Part shown: positions 28,641 through 40,947 of the stretch, piece by piece | How the letters are laid out: each line of letters starts with the position of its first letter | Numbering within the stretch: the stretch's first letter is position 1 | NCBI RefSeq assembly: GCF_900094935.1 | Contig: NZ_FMBA01000018.1 | Location: 1-46,484 of the forward strand | From: Gilliamella intestini | GTDB taxonomy: Bacteria; Pseudomonadota; Gammaproteobacteria; Enterobacterales; Orbaceae | Direction of reading: 5' to 3' | DNA length: 46,484 nucleotides | The notes under the pieces: model-generated | What the model was told of the DNA's origin: nothing | The model's input: only the letters and a program-made list of their open reading frames with translations | The model's database searches: none | Translations under genes and position numbers: made by a program

Positions 28641-29525
28641 ATGGGAAAGTATAGTTTATTAAAAGGTAAAGTAAGATATTTAAAAATATCTAAAGAAAAA
28701 GAAGAAAAGTATAAAAATCCTGAAGAAAGTGGTTTTATTGAGTCAATTTTGGGGCTATTTATTATCGAGATGATCGGTGGATTTATTCTAATAACCGTAG
28801 CTATATGTAAGTTTGTTTATGAATTTGTGCTTAGTTTATTAACTTTTGGGTTACTACAAACCAAGCTATTAAAAGGCACACCATTTGTTTGTTATATCGG
28901 TAATGTCAAAGTTAAAGGTAAGCTAGAAAATGTCGCTTTTAACAATGGTGATTACGTCGAAATGGTCGTCAAAAAAATTGATAAGAACACATATCAAGCT
29001 TATGCCGTCCGCTTTCCTAAATATCATGCTTTATTTTTTCCTAAAGGAGTTGGTCTTTCGACGTTGCAATTGCTGAAGTATTGTATGTTTGGTGTTGGCT
29101 CGATAATATTATGTACTGATATTCTGATTTTCATTAGTATATTATTCAATCATGAGTGGGGTTCTTCAGAAGTGATAGAAATTACCACAACAAGCTGTAT
29201 TGGCTTTGTTGCTTTTGTGTTCTTTTTCTTCTTCGTTTTTGGTGGGCGGTCAACTTTTATTTGTAACCGTATTTATGCCACTTTAGGTTATCCAAAACCG
29301 TGGTTACACAACAGTTGGTATGAAGAATTCTTGTTTTTCAAAATGAATCGTCGTCGGGATCCTGAGCTATTTGATGATCCTCAAACGCCAGAATTTCAAA
29401 AAATTAGAAATAAAGATATACAGCATTCAGCTAATTATTACTGTCGAACACCCATTATACCAAGTTGGGTAAATATTATAGATGAAAGTAAATATGATGT
29501 ACAAATAACCAATCACTTAAAATAA
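28641..29525 (+). CDS. unknown membrane protein; possibly an immunity/effector-associated family
   Basis: 294 residues. Hydrophobic segments at about 39-70 (one or two) and paired ones at about 149-170 and 183-202. Between them is a small beta-rich region, KGTPFVCYIGNVKVKGKLEN then VAFNNGDYVEMVVKKIDKNTYQAYAVRFPKYHALFFPKGVG, that recalls the domain in proteins annotated as putative type VI effectors/immunity factors (gain of 'V.G.ENV.F..GD.V..V.......YA..RP'). This resemblance is from memory and weak. The C-terminus is soluble, with RRRDPELFDDPQTPEF. It follows lysO by 42 bases with its own RBS (GGAG). I do not assign a function. Confidence 0.75.
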   Translation: MGKYSLLKGKVRYLKISKEKEEKYKNPEESGFIESILGLFIIEMIGGFILITVAICKFVYEFVLSLLTFGLLQTKLLKGTPFVCYIGNVKVKGKLENVAFNNGDYVEMVVKKIDKNTYQAYAVRFPKYHALFFPKGVGLSTLQLLKYCMFGVGSIILCTDILIFISILFNHEWGSSEVIEITTTSCIGFVAFVFFFFFVFGGRSTFICNRIYATLGYPKPWLHNSWYEEFLFFKMNRRRDPELFDDPQTPEFQKIRNKDIQHSANYYCRTPIIPSWVNIIDESKYDVQITNHLK

Positions 29526-29549
29526 ACAAATTAAAAAGATTTCGTTTTT

Positions 29550-30095
29550 TTAGATTGTGCTTAAATGACCTTGTTTAGGCATAAAAAATAGTGTGGTGTC
29601 GACCCCTTCGTGTTGTAGCAATTGAATTTTTTTATCTATACCCCCAGCATAACCCGTTAAATTACCGTTTGCGCCGATAACTCGGTGGCAAGGAATAATG
29701 ATTGATATGGGATTATGACCAACAGCCCCGCCTACGGCTTGGCTAGACATGTTTGCTTTGTTTGTTTTAATGGCGATCTGTTTTGCGATATCGCCGTAAG
29801 TAATGACCTGACCATATGGAATTTTGCATAAAATTTCCCATACTAAGCTTCGAAAAGGCGTGCCATTTGGTGCAAGCTCAAGTTGAGATAGATTCGGTTT
29901 CTTTCCTGAAAAATAATCATCAAGCCATTTTTTAGTTGAGTTAAAAATCGATAAATTTGGGTTTTCTTCCGTTTGTTTATTGATTGTATGACCAAAATAT
30001 TTTTCACCTTCAATACAAGCCCCAACGAGCTTATTTTGTTGACTGGCTAGGGTTATTAGTCCCACTGGAGATGAATAATTGCATAAATAAAACAT
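29550..30095 (-). CDS. ogt: methylated-DNA--protein-cysteine methyltransferase
   Basis: 181 residues (E. coli Ogt 171). The acceptor Cys is C136 in the invariant SIIIPCHRVIG; the recognition-helix region PYGQVITYGDIAKQI and QAVGGAVGHNP complete the DNA-binding part. Suicide repair of O6-alkylguanine and O4-alkylthymine. It lacks the AdaA-type N-terminal domain, so it is not Ada. AAAGG precedes the ATG. Single gene, convergent with 28641. Confidence 0.94.
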   Translation of the reverse strand: MFYLCNYSSPVGLITLASQQNKLVGACIEGEKYFGHTINKQTEENPNLSIFNSTKKWLDDYFSGKKPNLSQLELAPNGTPFRSLVWEILCKIPYGQVITYGDIAKQIAIKTNKANMSSQAVGGAVGHNPISIIIPCHRVIGANGNLTGYAGGIDKKIQLLQHEGVDTTLFFMPKQGHLSTI

Positions 30096-30204
30096 ATTGG
30101 CCTTTTAGTAACATTTAATAAATACACTATTAAATTATGCTTGTTTATGGCGATAAATACTACAAATTTATCGATTAATATTATGAGCTAATAGTAAATG
30201 TGGA

Positions 30205-30228
30205 ATATGGCTCATTGGTGAGCCATAT
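30205..30228 (-). terminator. hairpin after the periplasmic phosphatase gene
   Basis: A perfect 10-bp stem, ATATGGCTCA (30205-30214) and TGAGCCATAT (30219-30228), begins 10 bases past the stop of the phosphatase gene. The T-tract is poor on the minus side (TTCCACATTT), so termination may be partial. Confidence 0.6.
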
Positions 30229-30237
30229 ATTTTGAAG

Positions 30238-31002
30238 TTATTTTGCTTGATTTTTGCCTTTTTCGACGTAGCTCATATCTCCAAGGCTTTCAACAATAAA
30301 TTTACCATCGTCGGTGTAACGAATTTTAGTAACACTTGCGTTACCTAACCCAGCTGTAATTGGTTTATCTTGCCACTCTTGAACCATAGCCATAATTGCT
30401 AAACCGTGAGATACTACAAGTACGTTGCCACCACCTTGTGATTTGGCTGATTCAGCTATGGCTTTTAATGATGCTTGCATACGATTTTTTACTTTATTGT
30501 AGTCTTCGGCTTCGCCTGATTTCTCAACTGCGGCGATTGCATCCATCATTGTTTTTAGGGTAACCTTGCCTTGAGCCATATCCGCCATTAGCTCTTTATC
30601 TGATGCATAACCTAAATGCTGTGCAGCTGGTGTCCACATGTTCGGATCAAAATCTCCTTCATAATCGCCAAAACACTGTTCACGTAAACCTTCCATTTCA
30701 TTAATTTGAATTTTATCGCCTTTAGCTTCTAAAACAATGCGAGCAGTTTGTCGTGCTCTACCTAAATCACTTGAATAGACTGAAATAAATTTGACATCTT
30801 TCAACCCTCGTCCTAGTTGTTCAGCCACCTCGACACCTGGTTTTGTTAGCGGTGTATCAGACCAACCTTGAGCACGATGTACGTTATTGAACATGGTTTT
30901 GCCATGCCTAGTGACGTAAAGGTAAACATCATCAGCAAAAGCTTGTGATAGAGTTGAAATAGCGATGATTAATGAGCTGATTAATATAATAAATTTTTTC
31001 AT
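30238..31002 (-). CDS. periplasmic histidine phosphatase family protein
   Basis: 254 residues from MKKFIILISS. The longer start at 31041 is rejected because AGAGGA lies just before 31002 and the shorter protein begins with a clean signal peptide, predicted to be cut after AFA (residue 23). Catalytic RHG (32-34, YVTRHGKTMFNN) and the second His in VVSHGLAIMAM place it in histidine phosphatase clan branch 1. The substrate is unknown; periplasmic relatives include sugar phosphatases and phytase-like enzymes. It lies 13 bases after the porin and seems to be the last gene under the second RAT site. Confidence 0.88.
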   Translation of the reverse strand: MKKFIILISSLIIAISTLSQAFADDVYLYVTRHGKTMFNNVHRAQGWSDTPLTKPGVEVAEQLGRGLKDVKFISVYSSDLGRARQTARIVLEAKGDKIQINEMEGLREQCFGDYEGDFDPNMWTPAAQHLGYASDKELMADMAQGKVTLKTMMDAIAAVEKSGEAEDYNKVKNRMQASLKAIAESAKSQGGGNVLVVSHGLAIMAMVQEWQDKPITAGLGNASVTKIRYTDDGKFIVESLGDMSYVEKGKNQAK

Positions 31003-31015
31003 TGTTTTGTCCTCT

Positions 31016-32347
31016 TTATAATAAATTAAATCGGTAATCAATTACCGTTTCCGCCGAAAGTGAAGGTGAACGTTGGTATTTTCCATGTCTAAGTTTAGGT
31101 GTAAGGTCTGAAGCACTGACAGTTTTATAAGACCAACCATATCCAACCTTCGATAAAATAGAAAAATTTTTAAAAGCGCCACTAGTTGGTTTCCATATAT
31201 CAAAAACGTTAATTTCGCCATTTTTTAATGTATTATGTTTGTAGTTAAATTGTCCATAATTCATATATAGACCAGTGCTATTATCTTTAACAAAATCATA
31301 ACTCATTACTGTTGTTAGTACTAGTTCACCATCACGTAAATAATCTGAGCCAGCAGCGGCAAGACCGTTAAAGCGAGCACGAGTATTTTTACCTAAATGT
31401 CGATTATAATATCCGATAGCGTTATGTTTGTTAGCGTCTGTATAGGCTAAACCGACTTTAATACTCCAGTCTTCTTCTTTCCATTCGACATCGGTTGCAT
31501 AGTGCCATGCGTGATCTTCAAACTCTTTTTTGTTTTGTTTCATGGCATCATAATTGTCAAGAGCATAACTTCCGTAGAATTGTCCGCCTAAGATTAATTT
31601 TTGTATTGGTTTATACGATAATTCAATCACATGGCGTCTTAAATAATCTTTAGCAACACCATAAGAATAATCTAAAGTAAGATTTTTATCTTTATAAGCG
31701 ATTTCAGCTGTTGAAATATTATTAATGATTTTTTTACGATCGGCCGTTAAAAAACGTAATTTTTTAGCAGATTCGCGGGGTAGGGTGCTATCAATATAAG
31801 CCAATGAAAAGTAGAAGTTATCATATTTTAGCGTACCACTATAACCCAAATAACTATTGCGAGTAAGATGTCTTGATGAGCTTATTACCCCAAAATCTTT
31901 CAAACTATGCCAGCCAACTTTGCCTTTGAAATTAATGGTGTCATTACCAACTTTAATTTTGGCATAGCGTTGGGTAAATTTATTAAAACCGTGAGCGTTG
32001 TGCTTGTTATAACCTTTGCCATCGTTATAAAGTAGGTTACGGGTCGCAAAGTAATCACTGGCGCCTAATCTTATTATGTTATCATAGGTGACATCAAAAC
32101 CAATCATGTCAAATAAATAACCTGATTTATAATCAAAACTAAATGCTTGCCCCCAAGCGCTGTGTACCTCTTTAGGTTGGGATGCATTTTCTTTTAAATA
32201 TTTCCAATGGTTTCGGGTAGAAAATACAAATTTGGTGTCTTTAAAAAATGTATCATCGAGGATTGAGTTGTTGTGGGCTGTTGCATTTGCTAGCATAGAA
32301 TAACTTGATATCCCTAATAGCATTATTGTGAGATATTTTATTTTCAT
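31016..32347 (-). CDS. OprD-family outer-membrane porin
   Basis: 443 residues with a signal peptide (MKIKYLTIMLLGISSYSMLANATA). The start of the mature chain (FFKDTKFVFSTRNHWKYLKE, AWGQAFSFDYKSGY, GFDVTYDNIIRLG) follows the OprD/ChiP porin pattern, and alternating beta strands continue to the end (VIDYRFNLL). OprD-type porins admit specific small solutes such as amino acids or chito-oligosaccharides. Placed downstream of bglA and behind its own antiterminator site, it probably admits aryl-beta-glucosides or cello-oligosaccharides. The E. coli bgl operon likewise has a porin, BglH, though of the LamB family. The role is inferred from context. Confidence 0.88.
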   Translation of the reverse strand: MKIKYLTIMLLGISSYSMLANATAHNNSILDDTFFKDTKFVFSTRNHWKYLKENASQPKEVHSAWGQAFSFDYKSGYLFDMIGFDVTYDNIIRLGASDYFATRNLLYNDGKGYNKHNAHGFNKFTQRYAKIKVGNDTINFKGKVGWHSLKDFGVISSSRHLTRNSYLGYSGTLKYDNFYFSLAYIDSTLPRESAKKLRFLTADRKKIINNISTAEIAYKDKNLTLDYSYGVAKDYLRRHVIELSYKPIQKLILGGQFYGSYALDNYDAMKQNKKEFEDHAWHYATDVEWKEEDWSIKVGLAYTDANKHNAIGYYNRHLGKNTRARFNGLAAAGSDYLRDGELVLTTVMSYDFVKDNSTGLYMNYGQFNYKHNTLKNGEINVFDIWKPTSGAFKNFSILSKVGYGWSYKTVSASDLTPKLRHGKYQRSPSLSAETVIDYRFNLL

Positions 32348-32373
32348 TGTTCTTTTTCCTAATCGTTTTTATA

Positions 32374-32430
32374 TTAAAAAAACCTAAATACCAAATCAGA
32401 GAATAATTCTCTAATTAATATTTAGGTTTT
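32374..32430 (-). terminator. conditional terminator before the porin gene
   Basis: On the minus strand AAAACCTAAATA pairs with TATTTAGGTTTT (plus positions 32419-32430 and 32379-32390; 12 bp), ending in T7. An inner hairpin, AGAGAA/TTCTCT, sits in the loop. The 5' arm overlaps the RAT sequence, so binding of BglG would prevent the hairpin. Confidence 0.85.
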
Positions 32431-32455
32431 GCCTGCCAAAAAGCAGTAACAATCC
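32424..32455 (-). promoter_or_regulatory. RAT (ribonucleic antiterminator) site upstream of the porin
   Basis: GGATTGTTACTGC, a TTTTTG loop and GCAGGCAAAACCT give a 32-nt stem-loop that matches the known BglG-family RAT consensus closely. It overlaps the terminator arm. The transcript start is not resolved; it may be read-through from bglA or a promoter in 32460-32580. Confidence 0.88.
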
Positions 32456-32571
32456 AATAATTTAAAGTTTTGTTTTATTTTTATGTATATATGTTTTTTA
32501 TAGTAATATGATTAATTTAAATAATTTATATCTCCATTCGATTAGCTATTTACCTTGTCACATGTTTATTA

Positions 32572-32608
32572 AAAAATAATAGGGGGGATGAGTAGCGTCA
32601 ATCCTCCC
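32572..32608 (-). terminator. probable bglA terminator
   Basis: On the minus strand GGGAGGAT and ATCCCCCC flank TGACGCTACTC and are followed by TATTATTTTTTA. One A-C mismatch weakens the stem. It implies that part of the transcription stops after bglA. Confidence 0.55.
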
Positions 32609-32616
32609 AGATTATC

Positions 32617-35928
<3,312 letters not shown>

Positions 35929-35944
35929 TTATCCTTATTTTTTA

Positions 35945-35990
35945 ACAAAAAAAAACCTAGATCCCTAAAACAGTTTGGTATCTAGGTTTT
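35945..35990 (-). terminator. conditional terminator before bglF
   Basis: On the minus strand AAAACCTAGAT pairs with ATCTAGGTTTT (11 bp; plus 35980-35990 and 35952-35962), followed by T-rich sequence. Its first arm is the 3' end of the RAT. Confidence 0.85.
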
Positions 35991-36030
35991 GCTTGCAAAG
36001 TAAACGATTTTAACTTTGCAATAACAATCC
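35983..36030 (-). promoter_or_regulatory. RAT site upstream of bglF
   Basis: GGATTGTTATTGCAAAG ... CTTTGCAAGCAAAACCT matches both ends of the BglG RAT consensus. The loop is wider than usual (13 nt between the GCAAAG/CTTTGC arms). It overlaps the terminator arm, as expected for antitermination. Confidence 0.85.
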
Positions 36031-36046
36031 AATTAATAGTTTGTCT

Positions 36047-36118
36047 AGATTAGCATAAATTAAAAAAAACAGATAAGACTTCCACAATAATGATCATCAA
36101 ATTGTGATTTACTTCACA
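36047..36118 (-). promoter_or_regulatory. bglF promoter with a perfect CRP site
   Basis: TGTGATTTACTTCACA at 36103-36118 fits the CRP consensus in all ten core bases. A candidate -10, TAATCT on the minus strand (36047-36052), would put the start near 36040 and CRP about 70 bases upstream, a class I spacing. It directly follows the bglG stop. Confidence 0.75.
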
Positions 36119-36961
36119 TTATGAATTTTTAAGTTCAGTGCGTAGCCTTTCAATATGAATGGTTAAATAAAGGCTGTCATCATCAGAAAGCGGATGCTGA
36201 TACTGTTGTATTAAATGCAGATCGATTTGTTTAGTACATAAATAGGCTTCTTGGTATTTTTGGCGGATAATTTCATATAACGAAGCATCTTGTTGTGTTT
36301 GTGATTGTTGATTTAATATACGGTGCGCAAAAAATTTTAAATGAGTAACAAAGCGTTGATAAGATAGGCAGCTTTCATCATATTCAAAGTTAAAATGGTA
36401 TTTTACAATATTGAGTATTTCACGCATGATGTTAGTCATATTAACAACATTAGGCATAGTACCATCAAGTTGCGCATTAATAATATGGAATGTAATAAAG
36501 CCTGCTTCGTCTTCCGGTAGTTCAATGGCTAAACGTTCTTTAATGACTGACAGAGCATATAAACCAATTTTAAACTCTTTAGGATAGAATTTTTTAATTT
36601 CCCACAAAAAACCGTTAGGAATATCAAAGCCGTGCTTGTGGCGTTCAATCGCCGAATAAATATGGTCGGTTAATGAAATATAGATACTATCTTGCAAATT
36701 ACCTTCAATAAACTGTTTTGCATGATTAATAATAATTTCAGATGTGGTCAATACCTCAAGCGGTATTTGAGACAGTAATTCGGAAAATTTGGACACAGTG
36801 TTTTTATCGTCTAATGAAAACTTTTTTTCGATAAGATTGGAATCAATTAAATCGCCTTCGCGTTTTTTGAAACCAATACCACGACCAGTAAGAATTAACT
36901 CTTTACCTTTTGCATCAAGGGTAACAACAACATTATTATTTAGTACTTTATAAACTTTCAT
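36119..36961 (-). CDS. bglG: BglG-family transcription antiterminator
   Basis: 280 residues. RNA-binding CAT domain at 1-57 (YKVLNNNVVVTLDAKGKELI, GRGIGF), then PRD1 (about 65-170; DHIYSAIERHKHG, EDEAGFITFHIINAQ) and PRD2 (about 175-280; FVTHLKFFAHRIL, YLTIHIERL). The PRD histidines are the PTS phosphorylation sites. Active dimers bind the two RAT sites found downstream. Unlike E. coli, no RAT lies before bglG itself, so it may be made without its own antitermination; a CRP-like site is upstream. Confidence 0.94.
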   Translation of the reverse strand: MKVYKVLNNNVVVTLDAKGKELILTGRGIGFKKREGDLIDSNLIEKKFSLDDKNTVSKFSELLSQIPLEVLTTSEIIINHAKQFIEGNLQDSIYISLTDHIYSAIERHKHGFDIPNGFLWEIKKFYPKEFKIGLYALSVIKERLAIELPEDEAGFITFHIINAQLDGTMPNVVNMTNIMREILNIVKYHFNFEYDESCLSYQRFVTHLKFFAHRILNQQSQTQQDASLYEIIRQKYQEAYLCTKQIDLHLIQQYQHPLSDDDSLYLTIHIERLRTELKNS

Positions 36962-37035
36962 TACGTTAAATCTAATTTTTAGATTAAACTATTATCAATC
37001 TCATTGAGAAAATAGAAAGCAGAAATATAAAAAAG

Positions 37036-37051
37036 TGTGATAGGTATCAAA
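37036..37051 (-). promoter_or_regulatory. CRP-like site upstream of bglG
   Basis: TGTGATAGGTATCAAA has TGTGA and TCAAA at the right spacing (nine of ten core bases). It lies about 75-90 bases before the bglG start. Confidence 0.55.
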
Positions 37052-37097
37052 CTTTTACCTGATAACTTCTTTGAAAATTAATCAATATTAGTAAAAA

Positions 37098-37125
37098 GCC
37101 CCGATTGGCTAAAATCTATCGGGGC
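37098..37125 (-). terminator. htpG terminator
   Basis: GCCCCGAT (37098-37105) and ATCGGGGC (37118-37125) form an 8-bp GC-rich stem, followed on the minus strand by TTTTTAC. It lies 22 bases past the htpG stop. Confidence 0.85.
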
Positions 37126-37147
37126 AGTATTTTATTATTTATCGTGA

Positions 37148-39022
37148 TTATTGCGCTAACAATTTATTCATGGTTTGAATAAATTTACTTGGATCGCTAA
37201 GTGAACCTTTTTCAGCAAGTAAAGCCTGATCTAGTAGTAGTTCTACCCAATCGTTAAATGCGCTTTCATCTTGCGTATCAGCAATACGTTTAACCAACTT
37301 ATGATCTGGGTTGATTTCAAACGTGTATTTGATTTCTGGTGCTTTTTGTCCTGCAGCAGCAAATAGTTTTGCCATTTGTGTGCTCATTTCGTCGGCGGCG
37401 GTGGTAACAATCGCAGGTGTATCAGTTAAGCGATGCGTTAATTTTACTTCTTTCACTTTATCGCCTAATGCAGTTTTAACACGTTCAATAAATGGCTCAA
37501 GTTCTTTTTCAACTTGCTTTTGCTGTTCACTATCTTGATCGGCTAGTTTTTCGATTGACTCGTCTGATTTACTGATAGATTGGAACTGTTTACCATCAAA
37601 TTCCGTTAAATTGCTCATCATCCATTCATCGATGCGATCAGATAATAATAAGACTTCAATGCCTTTTTTACGGAATAGCTCTAGGTGAGGGCTATTTTTA
37701 GCGGCACCATAGCTGTCAGCAGTAATATAGTAGATCTTTTCTTGACCTTCTTGCATTCTGCTAATGTAATCTTCTAGTGATACAGTTTGCGCATCGCTAT
37801 CAGTATGAGTTGACGCAAAACGAAGTAATTTTGCAATTGTTTCACGGTTGGTAAAGTCTTCACCTGTACCTTCTTTTAGTACTAAACCAAACTCACTCCA
37901 GAATTGTTGATACTGTTCTTTATCGTCTTTGGCAAGTTTTTCAAGCATTTGTAACACACGCTTAGTACATGCGTTACGCAAGTTTTGGGTGATTTTGTTA
38001 TCTTGTAAAATTTCGCGCGATACATTTAATGGCAGATCATTGGAATCAATTAAGCCTTTAACAAAACGTAAATAGTTTGGCATAAATTGTTCTGCATCAT
38101 CCATAATAAATACGCGTTGTACATACAATTTTAAACCATGTTTGTTATCGCGATTCCACATATCCCAAGGCGCTTTTGATGGGATATAAAGTAGACTAGT
38201 ATATTCTTGTTTACCTTCGACACGGTTGTGGCTCCAACTTAATGGATCGGCAAAGTCGTGCGAAATATGCTTATAAAATTCTTTATATTCCTCGTCGGTC
38301 ACTTCAGATTTACTACGTGTCCATAGTGCTTGGGCTTTGTTGACTTTTTCCCATTTAACTTCTTTACTTTCTTCGTCAGTGGTTTGCACTTCAACAGGGA
38401 GTGAAATGTGATCAGAATATTTGCTAATAATAGAACGCAAACGCCAATCGTCTAAAAACTCTTTTTCATCTTCTTTTAAGTGTAAAGTGATTTCGGTACC
38501 ACGAGTTTCTTTATTATCGTCAGATATTGTATATTCACCTTCACCTGCTGACTCCCACATAACCGCTTCGTCAGCTTTTGCTGTGGCTGCGCGTGTTCTA
38601 ACCGTGACTTTATCGGCAACAATAAAAGCAGAATAAAAACCTACGCCAAACTGACCAATTAATTGACTATCTTTAGCCTGATCACTACCAATAGACTCTA
38701 AAAACGCTTTAGTGCCGGATTTAGCAATAGTACCTAAGTTTTCAATCACTTCATCACGTGTCATACCAATACCGTTATCGGCAATCGTTAAAGTACCAGC
38801 TTCTTTATTGGTTGAAATGCGCACACCAAGTTCGCCATCACCCGCGTATAAATCTGGATTTTCTAGCGCTTTAAAACGAAGTTTGTCAGCGGCGTCGGAT
38901 GCGTTTGAAATAAGTTCTCTTAAAAAAATCTCTTTATTTGAGTATAAAGAGTGAATCATTAAATGTAGAATTTGTTTAACTTCGGATTGAAATCCACGAG
39001 TTTCAGTGCCTTGCTTACTCAT
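37148..39022 (-). CDS. htpG: HtpG, Hsp90-family chaperone
   Basis: 624 residues, identical in length to E. coli HtpG. GHKL ATPase domain: [42 protein letters not shown] and [14 protein letters not shown]. Middle domain: [21 protein letters not shown] and [15 protein letters not shown] with the catalytic-loop Arg. C-terminal dimerisation domain to the end. RBS AGAGG. No convincing sigma-32 promoter could be read upstream. Confidence 0.96.
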   Translation of the reverse strand: MSKQGTETRGFQSEVKQILHLMIHSLYSNKEIFLRELISNASDAADKLRFKALENPDLYAGDGELGVRISTNKEAGTLTIADNGIGMTRDEVIENLGTIAKSGTKAFLESIGSDQAKDSQLIGQFGVGFYSAFIVADKVTVRTRAATAKADEAVMWESAGEGEYTISDDNKETRGTEITLHLKEDEKEFLDDWRLRSIISKYSDHISLPVEVQTTDEESKEVKWEKVNKAQALWTRSKSEVTDEEYKEFYKHISHDFADPLSWSHNRVEGKQEYTSLLYIPSKAPWDMWNRDNKHGLKLYVQRVFIMDDAEQFMPNYLRFVKGLIDSNDLPLNVSREILQDNKITQNLRNACTKRVLQMLEKLAKDDKEQYQQFWSEFGLVLKEGTGEDFTNRETIAKLLRFASTHTDSDAQTVSLEDYISRMQEGQEKIYYITADSYGAAKNSPHLELFRKKGIEVLLLSDRIDEWMMSNLTEFDGKQFQSISKSDESIEKLADQDSEQQKQVEKELEPFIERVKTALGDKVKEVKLTHRLTDTPAIVTTAADEMSTQMAKLFAAAGQKAPEIKYTFEINPDHKLVKRIADTQDESAFNDWVELLLDQALLAEKGSLSDPSKFIQTMNKLLAQ

Positions 39023-39294
39023 TAACTAGTACCTCTATTATATTTAGTCATTCCAATCAATGCTAACAATAAAAATGATCTTGTTATAACCACTTTTATC
39101 ATTTTGCACCATTTTTTGGCGCATTGTAGTTAGTATTAACTGAATAAAATTAACATAATGGTTTGATTTATTGATGTATTGCTATATGGGAATAAAAAAG
39201 AGAATTTCAATAGAAATGAGTAAATTTATTCATTATTTAAATATTGTTTGGTTGTTTTTTGTTAACAACCCTAACTGAAACCACTACAAAAATG

Positions 39295-39333
39295 GAGTAA
39301 AAAAGCCTTGAGCGAATCAAGGCTTTTTTACTC
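39295..39333. terminator. 17-bp perfect inverted-repeat terminator
   Basis: GAGTAAAAAAGCCTTGA (39295-39311) and TCAAGGCTTTTTTACTC (39317-39333) around GCGAA. It ends the transporter transcript on the minus strand and, being symmetric, would also stop plus-strand transcription. A smaller hairpin, GGTTGTT/AACAACC, follows at 39250-39270. The rest of the 39023-39358 gap holds only the htpG upstream region. Confidence 0.85.
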
Positions 39334-39358
39334 ATAAACACATTATGCTCAATGGCAA

Positions 39359-40720
39359 TTACATAAATCCATAAATAAGAATTAGGATAACCGCAATAGG
39401 AATAACGAATCGTGATAATAAAGTCCAAACACTAAACCAAAAATCACTTAAATTTAATTCTTCACGGATGCGTTTTTGATTCATCATCCAAGCCCCAAAA
39501 ACTACTGTACCTAAACCAGTCACAGGTAACATGATTTTACTTGTTAAATAGTCTAATAAATTAAAAATGTGTTTATCGAAGAGTTTAACGTCGGACCATA
39601 AGTTAAAGGATAGCAAACAAGCAATACCTAAAGCCCAAATGACGATACTACTTGCAATGGTTGCTGATTTTCTGCCTAGTGGAGTTTTTTCTTCTAATAA
39701 TTCAACGGTTGGTTCAAGTAACGAAATAGAAGACGTTAATGCCGCAAAAGTTAAGAATATAAAGAACAATATACCTAAAATCGTACCACCAGCCATATTA
39801 CCAAATGCAATAGGTAAAGTAACAAAAATAAGTCCTTCGCCTACGGCAACTTTTAAACCGTTAGCAAAAACTAATGGGAAAATAGCTAAACCAGATAATA
39901 TCGCGACAATAACATCTAATATTACAACTGTACGCGCAGTTGATAATAAGTTGACGTCTTTTCCTAGGTATGAGCCATATGCCATCATAATACCCATGCC
40001 TAATGATAAGCTAAAAAATGCATGTCCTAATGCTGCTAAAATAGCATTACCACTTAATGCAGACCAATTAGGTGAAAATAAGAATTTACATGCAACCCAA
40101 AAAGACGGACCACTAACATAACACGCATAGCCAACAAGAATTAATAATAAAATACCTAATCCTGGCATCATCAGCTTACAAGCACGCTCTAAACCAGCAC
40201 CAACACCTAAGGCAACGATAAGTGCAGTGATGGCCATAAATACGGTATGCCAAGTTAATAAATGGCTTACGTTACCACGGAAATCATCAAAAATTTGTTG
40301 TGTAATTGTACCATTTGCTCCATTAAATGAGCCTTTAGCTGCTATAAAAATATAATCGGTCGCCCAACCACCAATAACGCTATAAAACGATAAAATTAAA
40401 AATGAACCTACAACGCCAATGATGCCGACCCAACGCCATGATCTAGAACGGCCTTCTGAAACAGCTACATCTTCCATTGTATGAATTGGATTTTTTTGTC
40501 CACGACGACCAATCAGCCATTCTAAAACTAAAATTGGTAAACCTATAACGAACATAAATAGCAAATAGGTAAGCACAAATGCAGACCCCCCCATTTGACC
40601 TGCCATATAGGGGAATTTCCAAATGTTACCTAACCCAACAGCAGAACCCGCTGCAGCTAGCATAAATCCCATGCGTGAACTCCACTGTGAGTGGCTTTTT
40701 TTCATAGTACCAGTACTCAT
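39359..40720 (-). CDS. sodium-dependent transporter of the neurotransmitter:sodium symporter (NSS) family
   Basis: 453 residues with about 11 hydrophobic helices, the number common in bacterial NSS proteins. The TM1 signature GSAVGLGNIWKFPYMAGQMG supplies Na1/Na2 and substrate contacts. Relatives such as LeuT, MhsT and Tyt1 carry amino acids with sodium; the substrate here is not readable. RBS AAAGGAAAA before the ATG. Single gene ended by the 17-bp hairpin. Confidence 0.92.
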   Translation of the reverse strand: MSTGTMKKSHSQWSSRMGFMLAAAGSAVGLGNIWKFPYMAGQMGGSAFVLTYLLFMFVIGLPILVLEWLIGRRGQKNPIHTMEDVAVSEGRSRSWRWVGIIGVVGSFLILSFYSVIGGWATDYIFIAAKGSFNGANGTITQQIFDDFRGNVSHLLTWHTVFMAITALIVALGVGAGLERACKLMMPGLGILLLILVGYACYVSGPSFWVACKFLFSPNWSALSGNAILAALGHAFFSLSLGMGIMMAYGSYLGKDVNLLSTARTVVILDVIVAILSGLAIFPLVFANGLKVAVGEGLIFVTLPIAFGNMAGGTILGILFFIFLTFAALTSSISLLEPTVELLEEKTPLGRKSATIASSIVIWALGIACLLSFNLWSDVKLFDKHIFNLLDYLTSKIMLPVTGLGTVVFGAWMMNQKRIREELNLSDFWFSVWTLLSRFVIPIAVILILIYGFM

Positions 40721-40947
40721 TAATATTTTCCTTTAATCTCAATTAGTTTAATTCAGCGTTGTTGTAAAAATAGTACATTTTCGTTAGTAAACTTTTAATC
40801 ATGCCATGAAATAAATCTATAAACAAGACATTATTCAGGTTATTAGCTATATTTGCTAGAAAACCTAGTAGGTCAAATGACAGGTATTATCTGTAATTTT
40901 AAGGCGTATATATTAGCACTTATATCATATTGAACATCTGTAATACC

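Noticed and set aside
31003-31041. Longer start for the histidine phosphatase (13 extra residues)
   Set aside because: It would overlap the porin gene and bury the signal peptide; the internal ATG has a good RBS.
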